DNA from: Phallus indusiatus
Taxonomy: Eukaryota; Basidiomycota; Agaricomycetes; Phallales; Phallaceae
DNA: 64,000 nucleotides
Reading direction: 5' to 3'
Assembly: GCA_027605045.1 (NCBI GenBank)
Contig: JAQFWX010000057.1
Span: 124,001-188,000, forward strand
The notes below the pieces were generated by a model. That model had not been told where the DNA came from. It did no database searches and was given only the letters and a program-made list of their open reading frames with translations. Position numbers and translations under genes: made by a program. The stretch's first letter is position 1. Every line of letters begins with the position of its first letter. Of this stretch, positions 51,577 to 62,393 are shown piece by piece.

Positions 51577-52713
51577 ATGACAGCCCAAGCACCGCCATTA
51601 GACATAGAGTATAACCTCTCGCCCGAAGAGGTCAATCTACTCAAACCCATAGTTGGTATTCAAGATGATGAAGAGTTGAAACGACACGTAATAGAAGTTC
51701 GGTCAGAAGCTTACTCTGTATGTCATTCGACAGATCATCAGATCTCAATCTGTATCATCGTTATCGTTACAGGTTTATCCCTATGCATGTATTCGTGCAT
51801 TCCACTTCGTGAGGTGACTTACTTGTTACATCGGTTGACAGTGCTTGACACGAAGAGGGATTCTGATGAGGTGTTGTAAATAAGATTTAGAATCACTAAA
51901 CATCCCGCGTATCAGCACGCCCTCAAGCTGGGAAAAGAACGTGAGGGTGCTATATTTCTGGAGTTGCCGTGCTGTGGTAAGCGATTAAACTGGCTTTTGG
52001 TGTATCAGACTTTACGACTCTCGTTAGTGGGAGGCGATTCTCGAGCAGCCATCCTAGATGGCTATCCCAAAGACAATGTGCTTGCATCTGACCTGTTCTC
52101 CGGTAAACCTTTTAAACCACAATTATACCTACGGTTCACTCAACACATTTCAGATTATTGGAAGATTGGTCATAAACTTTTCAAGACAACTCCGGAGGCA
52201 CATCCCGTTCCATTTCTGCAAGGCGATATCTTTGACCCAAGTTTCCTCCGTCAAGATGTTCCCCCTCTCAGTTCTCCCTCAGAAATCGTAGATAAACCTC
52301 CACCACTTAAGTCGTTAACTTCCCTTACACCGCTCCAACATCACGTCTCCGTCATTTACACGGCCGCCTTTTTCCATCTGTTTGAAGAAGATAAGCAACG
52401 TCAACTGGCCTTCCTCTTTGCTTCTTTGCTTTCTCCTCTACCGGGGTCTATCATATTCGGTTCTCATACGGGTGCTTCAGATTCTGACGACGATAAACTG
52501 GGCAAAGGTCGTCTCACCTTCAGGGGAGAGAAAGCGTTTGCACATTCGCCCACGACCTGGGAGGAGCTTTGGACTGGGAAAGACGGACCATTTAAGCCTG
52601 ACCAAGTCTCCATTAAAGTTGAAGTAGTGGAAAGAGATAGACGTTTTGGTCACAGTCAACCGTTCCAAGCGATCAAGACTTATCACCATGTGTGGAGTAT
52701 AACAAGAATTTAG
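51577..52713 (+). CDS. Methyltransferase-like protein, tandem copy 3 (diverged)
   Basis: Start MTAQAPPLDIEYNLSPEEVN. First exon ends IEVRSEAYS; the next is VYPYACIRAFHFVR; the following must begin near 51887 with FRITKHPAYQHALKLG, because earlier frames are closed. That drops about seven residues (SFDFGVR in copy 2), or a non-standard splice restores them. The loop again reads LPCC (FLELPCC, then VGGDSRAAILDGY). Later blocks: NVLASDLFS, WKIGHKLFKTTPEAHPVPF, LTPLQHHVSVIYTAAFFHLF, TTWEELWTGKDGPFKPDQV and end HHVWSITRI, stop 52711-52713. The most diverged of the three. If the missing residues matter it may be inactive. Confidence 0.72.
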
Positions 52714-52981
52714 CTAGATCTATGTCTTATCAGATACGCAGATACAAATTTCATTACAGACCATATATTTGTGTTTGATTATGCTTTTGCGCTCAAAAAG
52801 CCAATAGCCACGAGGTACTTAAGCAGTGCAATGAGAAATTTCATTTACCGATCATGACAAATGTTTGCCTCCGGAAGCCAGACTCGCTTACCATGGCCCT
52901 GGCTTTACTTGTACCCTCATGGACGTACGTCATCTCTGCAGTGAGATATGAGCTCAAACTGATCACAAAAAGCAACAGGAA

Positions 52982-54559
52982 ATGGAATCTCACTCAATTA
53001 TAACAAATCCCGGAACTGATTCATTGATCAACACAAAACTTCCTCAAGAACTCTTATGTCGTATATTTGGACTGACCTGTCCATATCATTGTCTTCTGAA
53101 GATGAACCGCTACCTTCATCTGATGAAGGTATGCAGGCTCTGGCGGGTCATTATTCAAAACGATCCGACATTTTGGAATCTCACGGACTTCGGATCGTCA
53201 TACGAGGATCTTCTCCTTGAGACCCTGAGACGCTCAAAGGCCATTCAGCTGACCGCCATCGTTCCATTCAATAACTATTTTAGTGTTGAATCGCGTAAAG
53301 GACTAATATGGCAGTCATTCATTACTCGTGATCATTGGCGGATTCGAAATCTACATCTCAAGCTCAGCGGTTCACTCAGGTTGGACAAAAACATGTTCCA
53401 ATTCATGGGAAAGTTCGAATACCCCTCTCTAAAGGTCTTTACCATAGACCCCTCGCCTACATTTCCTGACTTTCCACTCCTCGAACGTTTTTCCGTTACG
53501 GAGAATATCAGATGTTTAAATATTCCAATTCCTTTGCTGGATTATCTCCTGACGGCACAAACCTATCCATCATTCCCTCGCCTTCAAACACTTTCTATCG
53601 CATTGAATTACTACTATCGCTCTCCACTTCACTCTCAAGCACAAGTCTTCGCTTTTCTCCAAAAATGTCCGTCCTTACAAAGCCTAGAATTGGCATTTTC
53701 GTTAGTGGAACCTACCGAGAATGTAGGCCTGACGTCATGGTCCGTATTTCCAGGCCTCTCTTTCCCAAAATTGACCAAGGTCTGGATCGATGATTTTCGT
53801 TGGTCTGGCATTCTTTCTCGGTTCGATTCGCCCAGTCTAGAATTTTATGACATCACCATCAACGGAGAAAATTATTTACTCGACTTTGCAGATCAATTCA
53901 ATTACGCGAGTCTCCGTTCTCTTTGTATCGATGAAAGGTCATTCAATCCACTCAGAATTATCGGGCTTGACACGGATTTTATATTCCCCCTCAAACATCA
54001 TTTACATCAGTCTCTTTACCCACTTCACCTGAAAGGCGAACTAGTCGATCCATATCCTGGCCGAGAGGTGCGACTTAAATTAATCGACTCTCAGCACGCC
54101 TCATTTTACCTGGCGCAATGTTTTTCCCTCATGCCTAACATCCGATGTCTTTTTATAAGGCATCAGAACACCCAATGGGCGGGTGGCGCCATCACTTGGA
54201 ATTTGAAAGAAATTCTCCGGAACGCCAGATCCCTTCGCGCCTTATTTATAGCTGGCGGTAATCCGAGCCTAGATATGGTATTGGATGCACTGCTTGACGA
54301 AGAAGCGTGTCCCAGGCTCAATCAACTAGGATATCGAGAAAACCCGGTCTACCGTCGCGGACCCGATTTTGTCGCGGTTCCGTTCCCAGATCAAAAGTTC
54401 ACCGAAGTTTTGCGGGTCCGGAAGCTAAAAGAATTGCGGTTGGAGAAGTTTGATAATATACCTGAGGAGTGGTTGAGGCAGGTTAGGACTGATTTTTTGG
54501 GACTCCGGATTATTACCGACACTCTATCGGAGATGATACATGGGATCAACAGTTTATAA
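52982..54559 (+). CDS. F-box protein with LRR-like tail
   Basis: A single open frame of 525 codons without introns. An F-box-like motif lies at residues 18-65 (NTKLPQELLCRIFGLTC, then MKVCRLWRVIIQNDPTFWN), the arrangement usual in agaric F-box families. The remainder shows leucine-rich repeats (FPRLQTLSIALNYY, CPSLQSLELAFS, FPKLTKVWIDDF, KLKELRLEKF). It should be an SCF ubiquitin-ligase adaptor with an unknown substrate. Lack of introns contrasts with all neighbours and is common in these fast-duplicating families. Start MESHSIITNPGTDSL; the stop at 54557-54559 lies 72 bases from the convergent ADE5,7 stop. Confidence 0.85.
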   Translation: MESHSIITNPGTDSLINTKLPQELLCRIFGLTCPYHCLLKMNRYLHLMKVCRLWRVIIQNDPTFWNLTDFGSSYEDLLLETLRRSKAIQLTAIVPFNNYFSVESRKGLIWQSFITRDHWRIRNLHLKLSGSLRLDKNMFQFMGKFEYPSLKVFTIDPSPTFPDFPLLERFSVTENIRCLNIPIPLLDYLLTAQTYPSFPRLQTLSIALNYYYRSPLHSQAQVFAFLQKCPSLQSLELAFSLVEPTENVGLTSWSVFPGLSFPKLTKVWIDDFRWSGILSRFDSPSLEFYDITINGENYLLDFADQFNYASLRSLCIDERSFNPLRIIGLDTDFIFPLKHHLHQSLYPLHLKGELVDPYPGREVRLKLIDSQHASFYLAQCFSLMPNIRCLFIRHQNTQWAGGAITWNLKEILRNARSLRALFIAGGNPSLDMVLDALLDEEACPRLNQLGYRENPVYRRGPDFVAVPFPDQKFTEVLRVRKLKELRLEKFDNIPEEWLRQVRTDFLGLRIITDTLSEMIHGINSL

Positions 54560-54631
54560 CTTACTTGATTTGGGCGCATAATGTGTTCTTATTGATTATA
54601 TGCATCGTATTTTTTTAATTATGATACACGA

Positions 54632-57521
54632 TCAAACCAAAAAACCTGAAGAGTATACAACACCCGGTGAAGAGATTACTCTACCCATCACGATGCCCTC
54701 TCCATAACCCTCAAATTCGCTCATAGTTTTCCGCACAGTCTCTGCTTTGTCTCGTGAGACGATCAATACCATTCCAATCCCGCAATTGAACGTCTTGCAC
54801 ATTTCGTCTTGGCTTAACGCTCCTTCGCGGCGTAGCCAATTGAACAAGGGGGGCAACACCCATGAACCTAGCTCAATCTCGACACCCATGGAGCGAGGGA
54901 GGACGCGAGGTATGTTTTCTGTGAATCCTCCCCCTGTTATGTTCACGATTCCTTTGATATCACCATGTGGGAAGGTGCGTAAAAGATGAAGGATCAGTTT
55001 GGGATATAGACGTGTCGGGATAAGAAATTCTTCGCCCAATGTTCGGGAAGTGTTCCAAGGAGCGAAAGAAGCGTATGACCAAGAAGACTGTGCAAGGATT
55101 TTACGGACCAGGGAAAATCCATTTGAATGAAGTCCCGATGAAGGAATACCTATGAGTACATCACCCAGCTCAATTGCATCTGTAAGAGGAAGAATTCTGT
55201 CCCGCTCCACAGCTCCGACTGCGAAACCCGCTAGATCATAGTCGTCTACATGCCATACAGAGATCATGCGGATGACTTTCCAAAGAAATATGAACATACC
55301 ATTTGCATACATTCCAGGCATCTCCGCGGTTTCGCCTCCGATAAGAGCACAACCTGATTCTTTGCATCCTTCTACAATCCCAGAGACTACGCTTTTAGCA
55401 AGATTTACACTCAACTTCCCACAAGCGTAGTAATCTAAGAAATATAGAGGCTCAGCTCCCTGCACGATCAAGTCGTTTACCGACATCGCAACAAGATCGA
55501 TCCCTTGAAAAAAAAATCATTAAAGAAAGGGACTAGGGACTTGCGATCTAGGCTGAGAGTAGAGAGGCGTACCAACTGTATCATGTTTGCCCACATCCAT
55601 AGCAACACGAAGCTTCGTACCAACACCGTCGGTACCACTGACTAATACCGGATCTTTGTATCCTGCTCGCGCCAAGTCGAAAACTCCACCAAATCCACCG
55701 ATTTCGGCATCTGACCCTGGTCGTTTTGTAGTCAGAATGAGAGGCTTAATTGCGCGGACTAGATCGTTCCCTGCATCAATAGAAACACCCGCATCAGCGT
55801 ATGTTAGTGACTGTTTTGAAGATGCAGCCGTTAAAGCTCTAAAATATTGAAAAGAATAGTAAGATAACTTTTTTAAGAAAGTCAACGTATTACAAACCTA
55901 TGGGCAATGTCTTTTCGATACGTTTTTCCATCAAAATGAACTTGATCAACAGTTGCATATACACGAGATAGTGCTTCTTGCAAGGTAGGTCCGTAGGCCG
56001 TGACGACCAGCACCCGACCCCCGGCTGTTACGACATCGTTCCCCGACTGTGCTGTACCAGCGTGGAAAATCACAGTATCCTCTAATAAATTAATATGAAC
56101 TTCAGAAATACATTATAGTAGGATGGAATTCTTACTGGTTTCGTCGGCGGGAAATGTTATTACCTTTTTGGTTTCATATTTTCCGGGATAGCCTGCTGAA
56201 GCTAAAACGACAGATACTGCGGTACCAGGTCTATTTCTGATGGTTACCGCATCTAGTCGTCGTTCAACGCATGCCTAAGATTCGTGATTATTTTGATTAA
56301 TGCGAGAAACTGTGACTACGGACAAGCATTATAGCAGCCAAATCGGTGCTTTCATCAAGCAATAACATCAGGGCTTCAGTTTCCGGATCACCGAAACGGA
56401 CGTTATATTCGAGAACCTTTGGTCCGTCTTCTGTGATGATAAAACCGGTGAAAAGAAGCCCAACAAAGGGAAACCCTGCACAATAAAAGTATTTGAAACA
56501 AATACTTAATGCAGTTAATTAGATGGCAAGCGCACCTTCCCGTCTCATTCCGTCAATTGTTGGTTGTAATGTTTCTTTGACAATCCGTCGCATAATCTCT
56601 GGTGTTGCGATGGGAGCTGGAGCATACGCACCCATCCCACCTGTATTGGGTCCCGTGTCGCCGTCACCTATCCTTTTGTGATCTTGAGCAGCTGGGAGGG
56701 GGATGATGGTGTAGCCGTCAGAAAATGCAAGGACAGAAACTTCAGGTCCAGTAAGGTAATCTTCGATCACAATCGCGTCGCCTAAACTCGCTTATAAGTG
56801 TGTTTGCGGATGAAGATGATGGGAGAACAGCGCGCCTGCAGTTCCAAATGCGCTACCAACCAAAATCTGGTTCAAATACTCTAAAGCCTCCTCTTTTGAC
56901 TGCGGAATGAGTACACCTTTCCCAGCCGCGAGCCCGTCTGCTTTGAGGACGATCGGTTTAGGATACTTTTTGACGTAGTCACAAGCTTCTTCATAGTGGT
57001 TTTTGGAGAAGACTTTGTATGCCGCGGTAGGTATTTGATGTCTTCGCATGAATTCTTTTGCGAATGCTTTGGAGCCTTCCATTTGAGCCGCTCGTGCAGA
57101 TGGTCCAAAGAAATGTATTCCGACTATTCGATATGAAGTTATAATATATTCGCAATCCCTCAGCAGGTAGACACGCACCTTTACGAAACCATGGTTCTAT
57201 CCCATCCACCAACGGTTGCTCGGGTCCTACGACGACCAAACTAACCTATTCCACAACAGATCAACGTCAGAAAGATGAATTAATATACATTAAAGAAAAA
57301 CAAACCTCGTTTTGGACGGCATATTCAACCAATTTTCGAAAATCAGTGACTGGGATTGGAACGGCTACAAATTTATCGTCGTTTGATTTTGTCCCTGCGT
57401 TTCCGGGTGCAACGTAGACCTTTTCAACGAGTGTGGACTGTGCAAGTTTCCATGCTAGAGCGTGCTCCCTGCCACCGCTGCCCAAAATGAGGACACGCAG
57501 TAGAGTAGGGCTGAAGTCCAT
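54632..57521 (-). CDS. ADE5,7: Bifunctional GARS-AIRS of purine synthesis
   Basis: The N-terminal half is phosphoribosylamine-glycine ligase, the C-terminal half phosphoribosylformylglycinamidine cyclo-ligase, giving steps 2 and 5 of IMP synthesis in the cytosol. GARS shows [69 protein letters not shown]-grasp [19 protein letters not shown] and [16 protein letters not shown] shows [82 protein letters not shown] and [16 protein letters not shown]. Start 57521, stop 54632. About nine introns. The one at about 56783-56838 joins FGTAG to DAIVIEDY only with a GC-AG border. Full length, no missing key residue. Confidence 0.95.
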
Positions 57522-57652
57522 TTAAACCTGGAATACTGCTGACTAAGCTGAAAATTTCAAAACGACTTGTATTGATTAACAGAATTTACAGATACACTAT
57601 ACGCTTGATTATTGTTACAATAAGACAACGATAAATTTATTTGATTGTGATT

Positions 57653-58497
57653 TCAACTTCCTAAAAGATTCGGCATGCCATTCTCCATCGCGTCCTGCAT
57701 TGCCTGGTCGGCGACGGCAGCGGCATCGAAACCTTCAACTGAGGTATCAAATTGTTTCATGTCGATGCTGTCCATAGCGGCATTGAGAGGATTAAGAGAG
57801 GAATCCAACGCATTATCTGCACCACTCTCGTTCAACACGTTTTCGTTTTCGTTCTCGTTCTCGTTCTCGTTATCGTTCTTTACATCCTCGTTTTCATTCT
57901 CGTTCCCGACGCCGCTCTCGTTCTCGTTCTCGTTCTCGTTGCCGGCCACGGCTTCGGTTATAATTGGGTTTTCAGTTTCATCACCATCCACCATGCTTTG
58001 TGTTTCGGAAGTGGGAACAAACGATAATGATAACGGGTGAGGTTTGGGAGGTAAAGAGTCGCCACCAACTTCTGAGGGTGCTATGGATGGTTGAGCAGTT
58101 ACTGGTTCTGAAACATCGCGGGATGGTGGAGCAGCAGTGACTGCTCTTGACCCAGTATCCTCCTGGTCTTTATCCTCATCCTCGTCCTCATCTTGCATCG
58201 GTTCGTCTGGTAGAGGCGCGAGAGGTTCATCCGCGCCAGCCTCCTCGTCATCGCTAAATTGCTGCAAACAAGAGCATTGCACGTTAGATCACCCCAGAGA
58301 AGGAATAACCAGAACTGACATACCTGCTTTTTATCGGTCTTGACCCACTTGTATACTTTAAGGTTTGACCCAGGCGCAGCTTGTTCTGGAACAACCCAAA
58401 CTTTCTCCCAACACGACACTGGCTGCATCAATTGTCGCCGTGCGCTCTCGCTAGTCGCAGCCCCAACAAATCGACCACTTTTTAATCTTGTCGTCAT
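57653..58497 (-). CDS. BCL7-like protein with Asn-Glu repeat
   Basis: Two exons separated by a GT-AG intron at about 58262-58323. The N-terminus MTTRLKSGRFVGAATSESA is followed by SCWEKVWVVP...LKVYKWVKTDKKQQFSDDE, resembling the BCL7 N-terminal domain (KWEKKWV...LRIYKWVPV), a subunit type linked to SWI/SNF remodellers in animals. The second exon is acidic (MQDEDEDEDKDQEDTG) and disordered, with NENENENES, NENENED and NENENENENENV runs, and ends AMQDAMENGMPNLLGS. The BCL7 match rests on this short block and is my inference; a nuclear role would follow. The repeat is encoded by GTTCTC-type hexamers on the plus strand and may vary in length. The start lies 138 bases from the divergent tubulin cofactor A gene. 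Confidence 0.65.
57838..57960 (-). repeat. Hexamer repeat encoding (Asn-Glu)n
   Basis: On the plus strand, runs of GTTCTC/GTTTTC/GTTATC hexamers at about 57838-57885 and 57895-57950 encode alternating Asn and Glu in the BCL7-like protein. Such tracts tend to vary in length between strains. Confidence 0.8.
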
Positions 58498-58635
58498 GAT
58501 GAGTTAGATATAAGTTTTCTTTGGGATGTTCCTTAGTAGGATATGAACGCGTCGAAGATACGATGACGAATATGACTTACGTAACTGCCTGGTCTCCCGG
58601 ATCCCATCACTCAACTACATCTTTATCGCTTGTAA

Positions 58636-59148
58636 ATGGCTGAGACTAACAAAGAACTGGCTGCCACAATCAAACAGCTAAAAATCAATACGGGCGTAGT
58701 GAAACGGTCTGTTGATCGTCGTGTTATGACCTTTTTCATCCATTTTAAAAAGCACGCGCAGACTTTTGAAAGAATACAATTTATACAAGAACGAGGCTGA
58801 AGATCAGAAACGGAAAGTAGACAAGTACATTGCCGATGGAAAGGACGAATATGACATAAAAAACCAAGCGAGTTTCTTCCGTTTACTCATCTACTGGGAC
58901 TGATCTTCTTTTCTTTATCCGTTCAGCAAAAGATCCTAGCTGAATCGGAGAAGATGATCCCCGATACCCAGAAGCGATTGGGGTCTGCGGTGGAAAAGCT
59001 GAGAGATATTATCGTATGTCCTACCCAATTTCATTTGGGGCTTATAATCTTCTGATGTGTATTTTATCAGGTGGCGGCGAGACCCGTGCTGGGCAGTACT
59101 GAAGAACTCGTTCAAGCAGAAGAAGTTCTGGAAGAAGCGAACGTCTAG
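58636..59148 (+). CDS. TBCA: Tubulin-specific chaperone A (cofactor A)
   Basis: Small three-helix-bundle protein that binds beta-tubulin during folding (yeast Rbl2). Start MAETNKELAATIKQLKINTG; after an intron, LLKEYNLYKNEAEDQKRKVDKYIADG, then QKILAESEKMIPDTQKRL, LRDIIVAARPVLGSTEELVQA and EEVLEEANV, stop 59146-59148. The second intron (about 58867-58926) requires a GC donor (GCGAGT); reading through would add a stop. Four exons. Length of about 110 residues is normal. Shares a 138-base promoter with the BCL7-like gene. Confidence 0.92.
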
Positions 59149-60348
59149 ATGATTTGATTTGGCGTATGAATACAGTTATACGGTGTATATGTAATTGTCT
59201 ACGATTCTTGGAAGTTGAGGAGATATCATTTTTTTCGTCGGATCGATCTGGCCGCTTGTTTTGGGAGGGAAAGATCGACTGTTATGACTTCATATTTTAC
59301 TATTGTTTCGTTCCCAGTAAGTTTGAGCTTCCTATTTCTTACGATCTTCTCAGCATCTCCTTGTTTATCACATAATGATAGGAACTGAGTTGGAGCGAAA
59401 GTTCACTCACCTTCTCGTTTTCGGTCGGAGAACAATAAGATCTAAACAGAAATTCGATTGAAACGACAGAAGAATATGATATAACTCTGGCCGAATTTAA
59501 GTTAGTTCGTGTCTTCGCCTTGACTAATACATGAAGCGGTTATCGGATCTAGTTTACCTTACCAAAAGGAGTGAGGCAGAAATTATGAAAAGCAATAGAA
59601 CATTCACGAACTCCTGCCGGAGATCTTCGTGTGATATGGAGTTTTCTACTGTCAAACGCCACGTGTCGTTATCGCACGTTTCTCGTCAAACACCAGCAAA
59701 CGCCCCAAAGTTGCGTGAAAGAAGCATGGATTCTTGATAATGATTTCGTTTGAATTCGTCGACCGAACTGCACCGAAGTATTCCACGAGTTTTTCTAGTT
59801 TTCGCAGTCCCGCAGCTTATTAGCTCGTATCATTGTAGGTCAGGTATACGTGCTAACATAAAAGGTAATAACGTGTATGACTTTATAATAAGGTCTGGCT
59901 TCCTTACAAACCCTATGTTCTTCTAAAGCACTGTGATCAGACTGCGCGCGAATTGAGAACAGCTCTCGGCTTCGAATTCTTCGATACAACCTGAGGTATC
60001 TATTTTTGGGCATCTTCCGTTAGGCCATAGCAGGTGCGCCGATATTCCATTTGACATCTATTTTTGATTCATATCTGAACGCGGTATAGCCTCAAGCCTG
60101 TCGTAACGTTCTTTATTTACAATTTGAATAGGTGACGAAAAGTCTCGGCCAGTCTTTCAACAAGACTAATTGACCAATCATACGTAACCGTAACTACTTG
60201 TGATTGAGACGCTTCCGCCGCCAATGTTCATTCGCAGACGTGTTAATGCGTCAATTGGCTAGGTCAGGACTGAGGCACGATGCACTAGCATAAAAACGGA
60301 TGTCGCAACCAGTGACTGAGATGTGATTCCCTGAACATCTTACGAACT
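59149..60348. other. Intergenic, 1.2 kb
   Basis: Chance frames only (59154-59375, 59531-59737). The right end is the UGT promoter. No RNA gene or repeat was recognised. Confidence 0.5.
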
Positions 60349-62393
60349 ATGATCATAACATCATCTAAACACATTCTTCTGGTTCCCGCTCCTAGCTGGG
60401 GTAAGTCTTTGATATTTTACCTTTTGTAAAATCTGATTCGTTGGATACACGATCATAGGACATCTCAGGCCCCTTGCCTCCTTCGCCGCTAGATTGGTTC
60501 ATCAGCGCCCAGATGTCATCGTAACCTTAACTCTGATGGGTAGTTCTCAAAAGATGTTGGAAAATGAAATAGATAGATATTTTCACGATAACGAGAAACC
60601 TCTCAAAGATAATATTAGGTTCTGCTTTATTTCCCTCTGGGTTTCTGCGGATTATATCCATCCTGACGGTTCTCCCAAGGCTCTTGCACATAGGAGGATC
60701 AGAGATCAAGAACCCCATTCAGGCGTTTGAAGAATATACTCAAGGATTTGCCAAAATGTACCCTGCAGCTTACGCAGGAGAACCGTTGACCTGCAATTTA
60801 GGGCGGGTATTTCCAGGAACGTCCCGGCCGAATGTTATCCTTCTTGATGTAAGTCTGAAAAGTCCAGATAAGAACACCAACCTGAATCAGAAATAGAATT
60901 TCTTTTATGATATTCTTCAGACTGTCAGAAAAATTAGTGGCAATAGTGTTCCTGTCTTGGCGTGGAACACTGCCGCGCTCAGTTCGACATTCCGGTTCTT
61001 TGGACCTCCCTCACTCGGAGGATTAGGAGATGTACCCCCGAAAGCTCAAACTCTTGCCAAAGAGACAGGGAAACCTCTGTCAGAAATTTATGCACAAGTC
61101 AGTCTTTTTTACATCTCTCACCTCTTAGACCTTTTTAACCTTTTCGTTAGTTGTATCAACCTGAGCTCGGTGAGATAGTTAAGCTCCCCGGATTGCCAGA
61201 GATGTATGATTATGAGTTCGGTAATCAGCACTTGGATGTAAGATTGATATATTTCCCCTTACACTGTGACTGATAGTGCGTTACTTTAGCCACAAATCGT
61301 AGCTTTTCAGTGTCTAACGTTTCCTAAAGTCTTTGAGTATGTTCCTCACTCGATTTGCATAGCAATGCTTATCCTGGCTTCCAGCTTCTTTGAACAATGT
61401 GATGGAATAGTTGCACTGGGGAATGCATCATTCGAACCGGATGTTTGTGCTGCCTTCAAGACATGGTTTTCTCCCCGGCCTATTTATTTTGTCGGACCAT
61501 TATTGCCTGATGAAACACCCACCAAAGATACTCTTTCTAGTTCTCACGAAAAGGAGTTATCAGTGTCGTCAAATGGTGCGGAAGTCAAGGATTTCCTTGA
61601 CAGGATCCAAAAGTCACATGGAGACCACTCTCTTCTTTATGTATGCCATTTCAACCTGTTTTCACCCTGTTGCTCTGACTTAAGCCGTTCGCTTTAGGTC
61701 TCCTTTGGTTCTAATTTCTTTCCAATGGGCGAGACCATATGGAAGGTCATCGAGGTTGTATTGGACATGAAGATTCCTTTAGTATATCTTCTTTTCTTTT
61801 ACTTTCTCAGACGGGCTGATTAGTTTATAGATATTTTCGTTCAATCCCAAGAAGGGTGAAATGCCTTCCCATATTCAAGAACAACTCAAAGTCACAGAAA
61901 TTGCTCTTGTTTCAAATTGGGCGCCTCAGCATGCAATTTTGGCCCACAATGCTACAGGGTGGTTTTTGACGCATTGCGGTAATAATAGTATCAATGAAGC
62001 TGCATCACATGGTGTTCCTATGTATGTCACCTTATTATTGCGCGTGGTATTGCACCTCACACTGATCTCAGGATTGCATGGCCTCTCGGTGGTGATCAAC
62101 CTTCTAATGCTGCATATCTGAGCTCAACGACGAACACTGCGTATGAACTTTTTGAAACAAGATTGGGAGTTGGGCTTAGGCCTCTTTATCGAGGTATAAA
62201 GCCAAAAGGGACTGTGGAAGCCGTGGAAGAAGAAGTAAGATCAGTCTTCGCGAAAGCATGGGGCGCGGATGGTGCTGAAAAAAGGAAGAACGCTCAAGCT
62301 TTGAAAAAGAAATTGGACGTAGCTTGGGAGGAGAATGGAGAGGCACGAGTAGAACTTGTTAAATTTTTGGACAAGTTTATTCCTGCGAACTGA
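60349..62393 (+). CDS. UDP-glycosyltransferase
   Basis: Transfers sugar from a UDP-sugar to a small acceptor. Start [30 protein letters not shown], the usual N-terminal acceptor-side motif. Then [118 protein letters not shown] and the UDP-binding signature [48 protein letters not shown]. The common HCGWNS reads HCGNNS here. Ends [13 protein letters not shown], stop 62391-62393. About eight introns; the join between about 60620 and 60712 is uncertain. No signal peptide or C-terminal membrane anchor, as in other basidiomycete UGTs. Acceptor unknown; defence or metabolite conjugation is plausible. Confidence 0.88.

Noticed and set aside
54560..54631. A terminator or small gene between F-box and ADE5,7
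   Set aside because: Only 72 bases between convergent stops; contains ordinary AT-rich 3' sequence.
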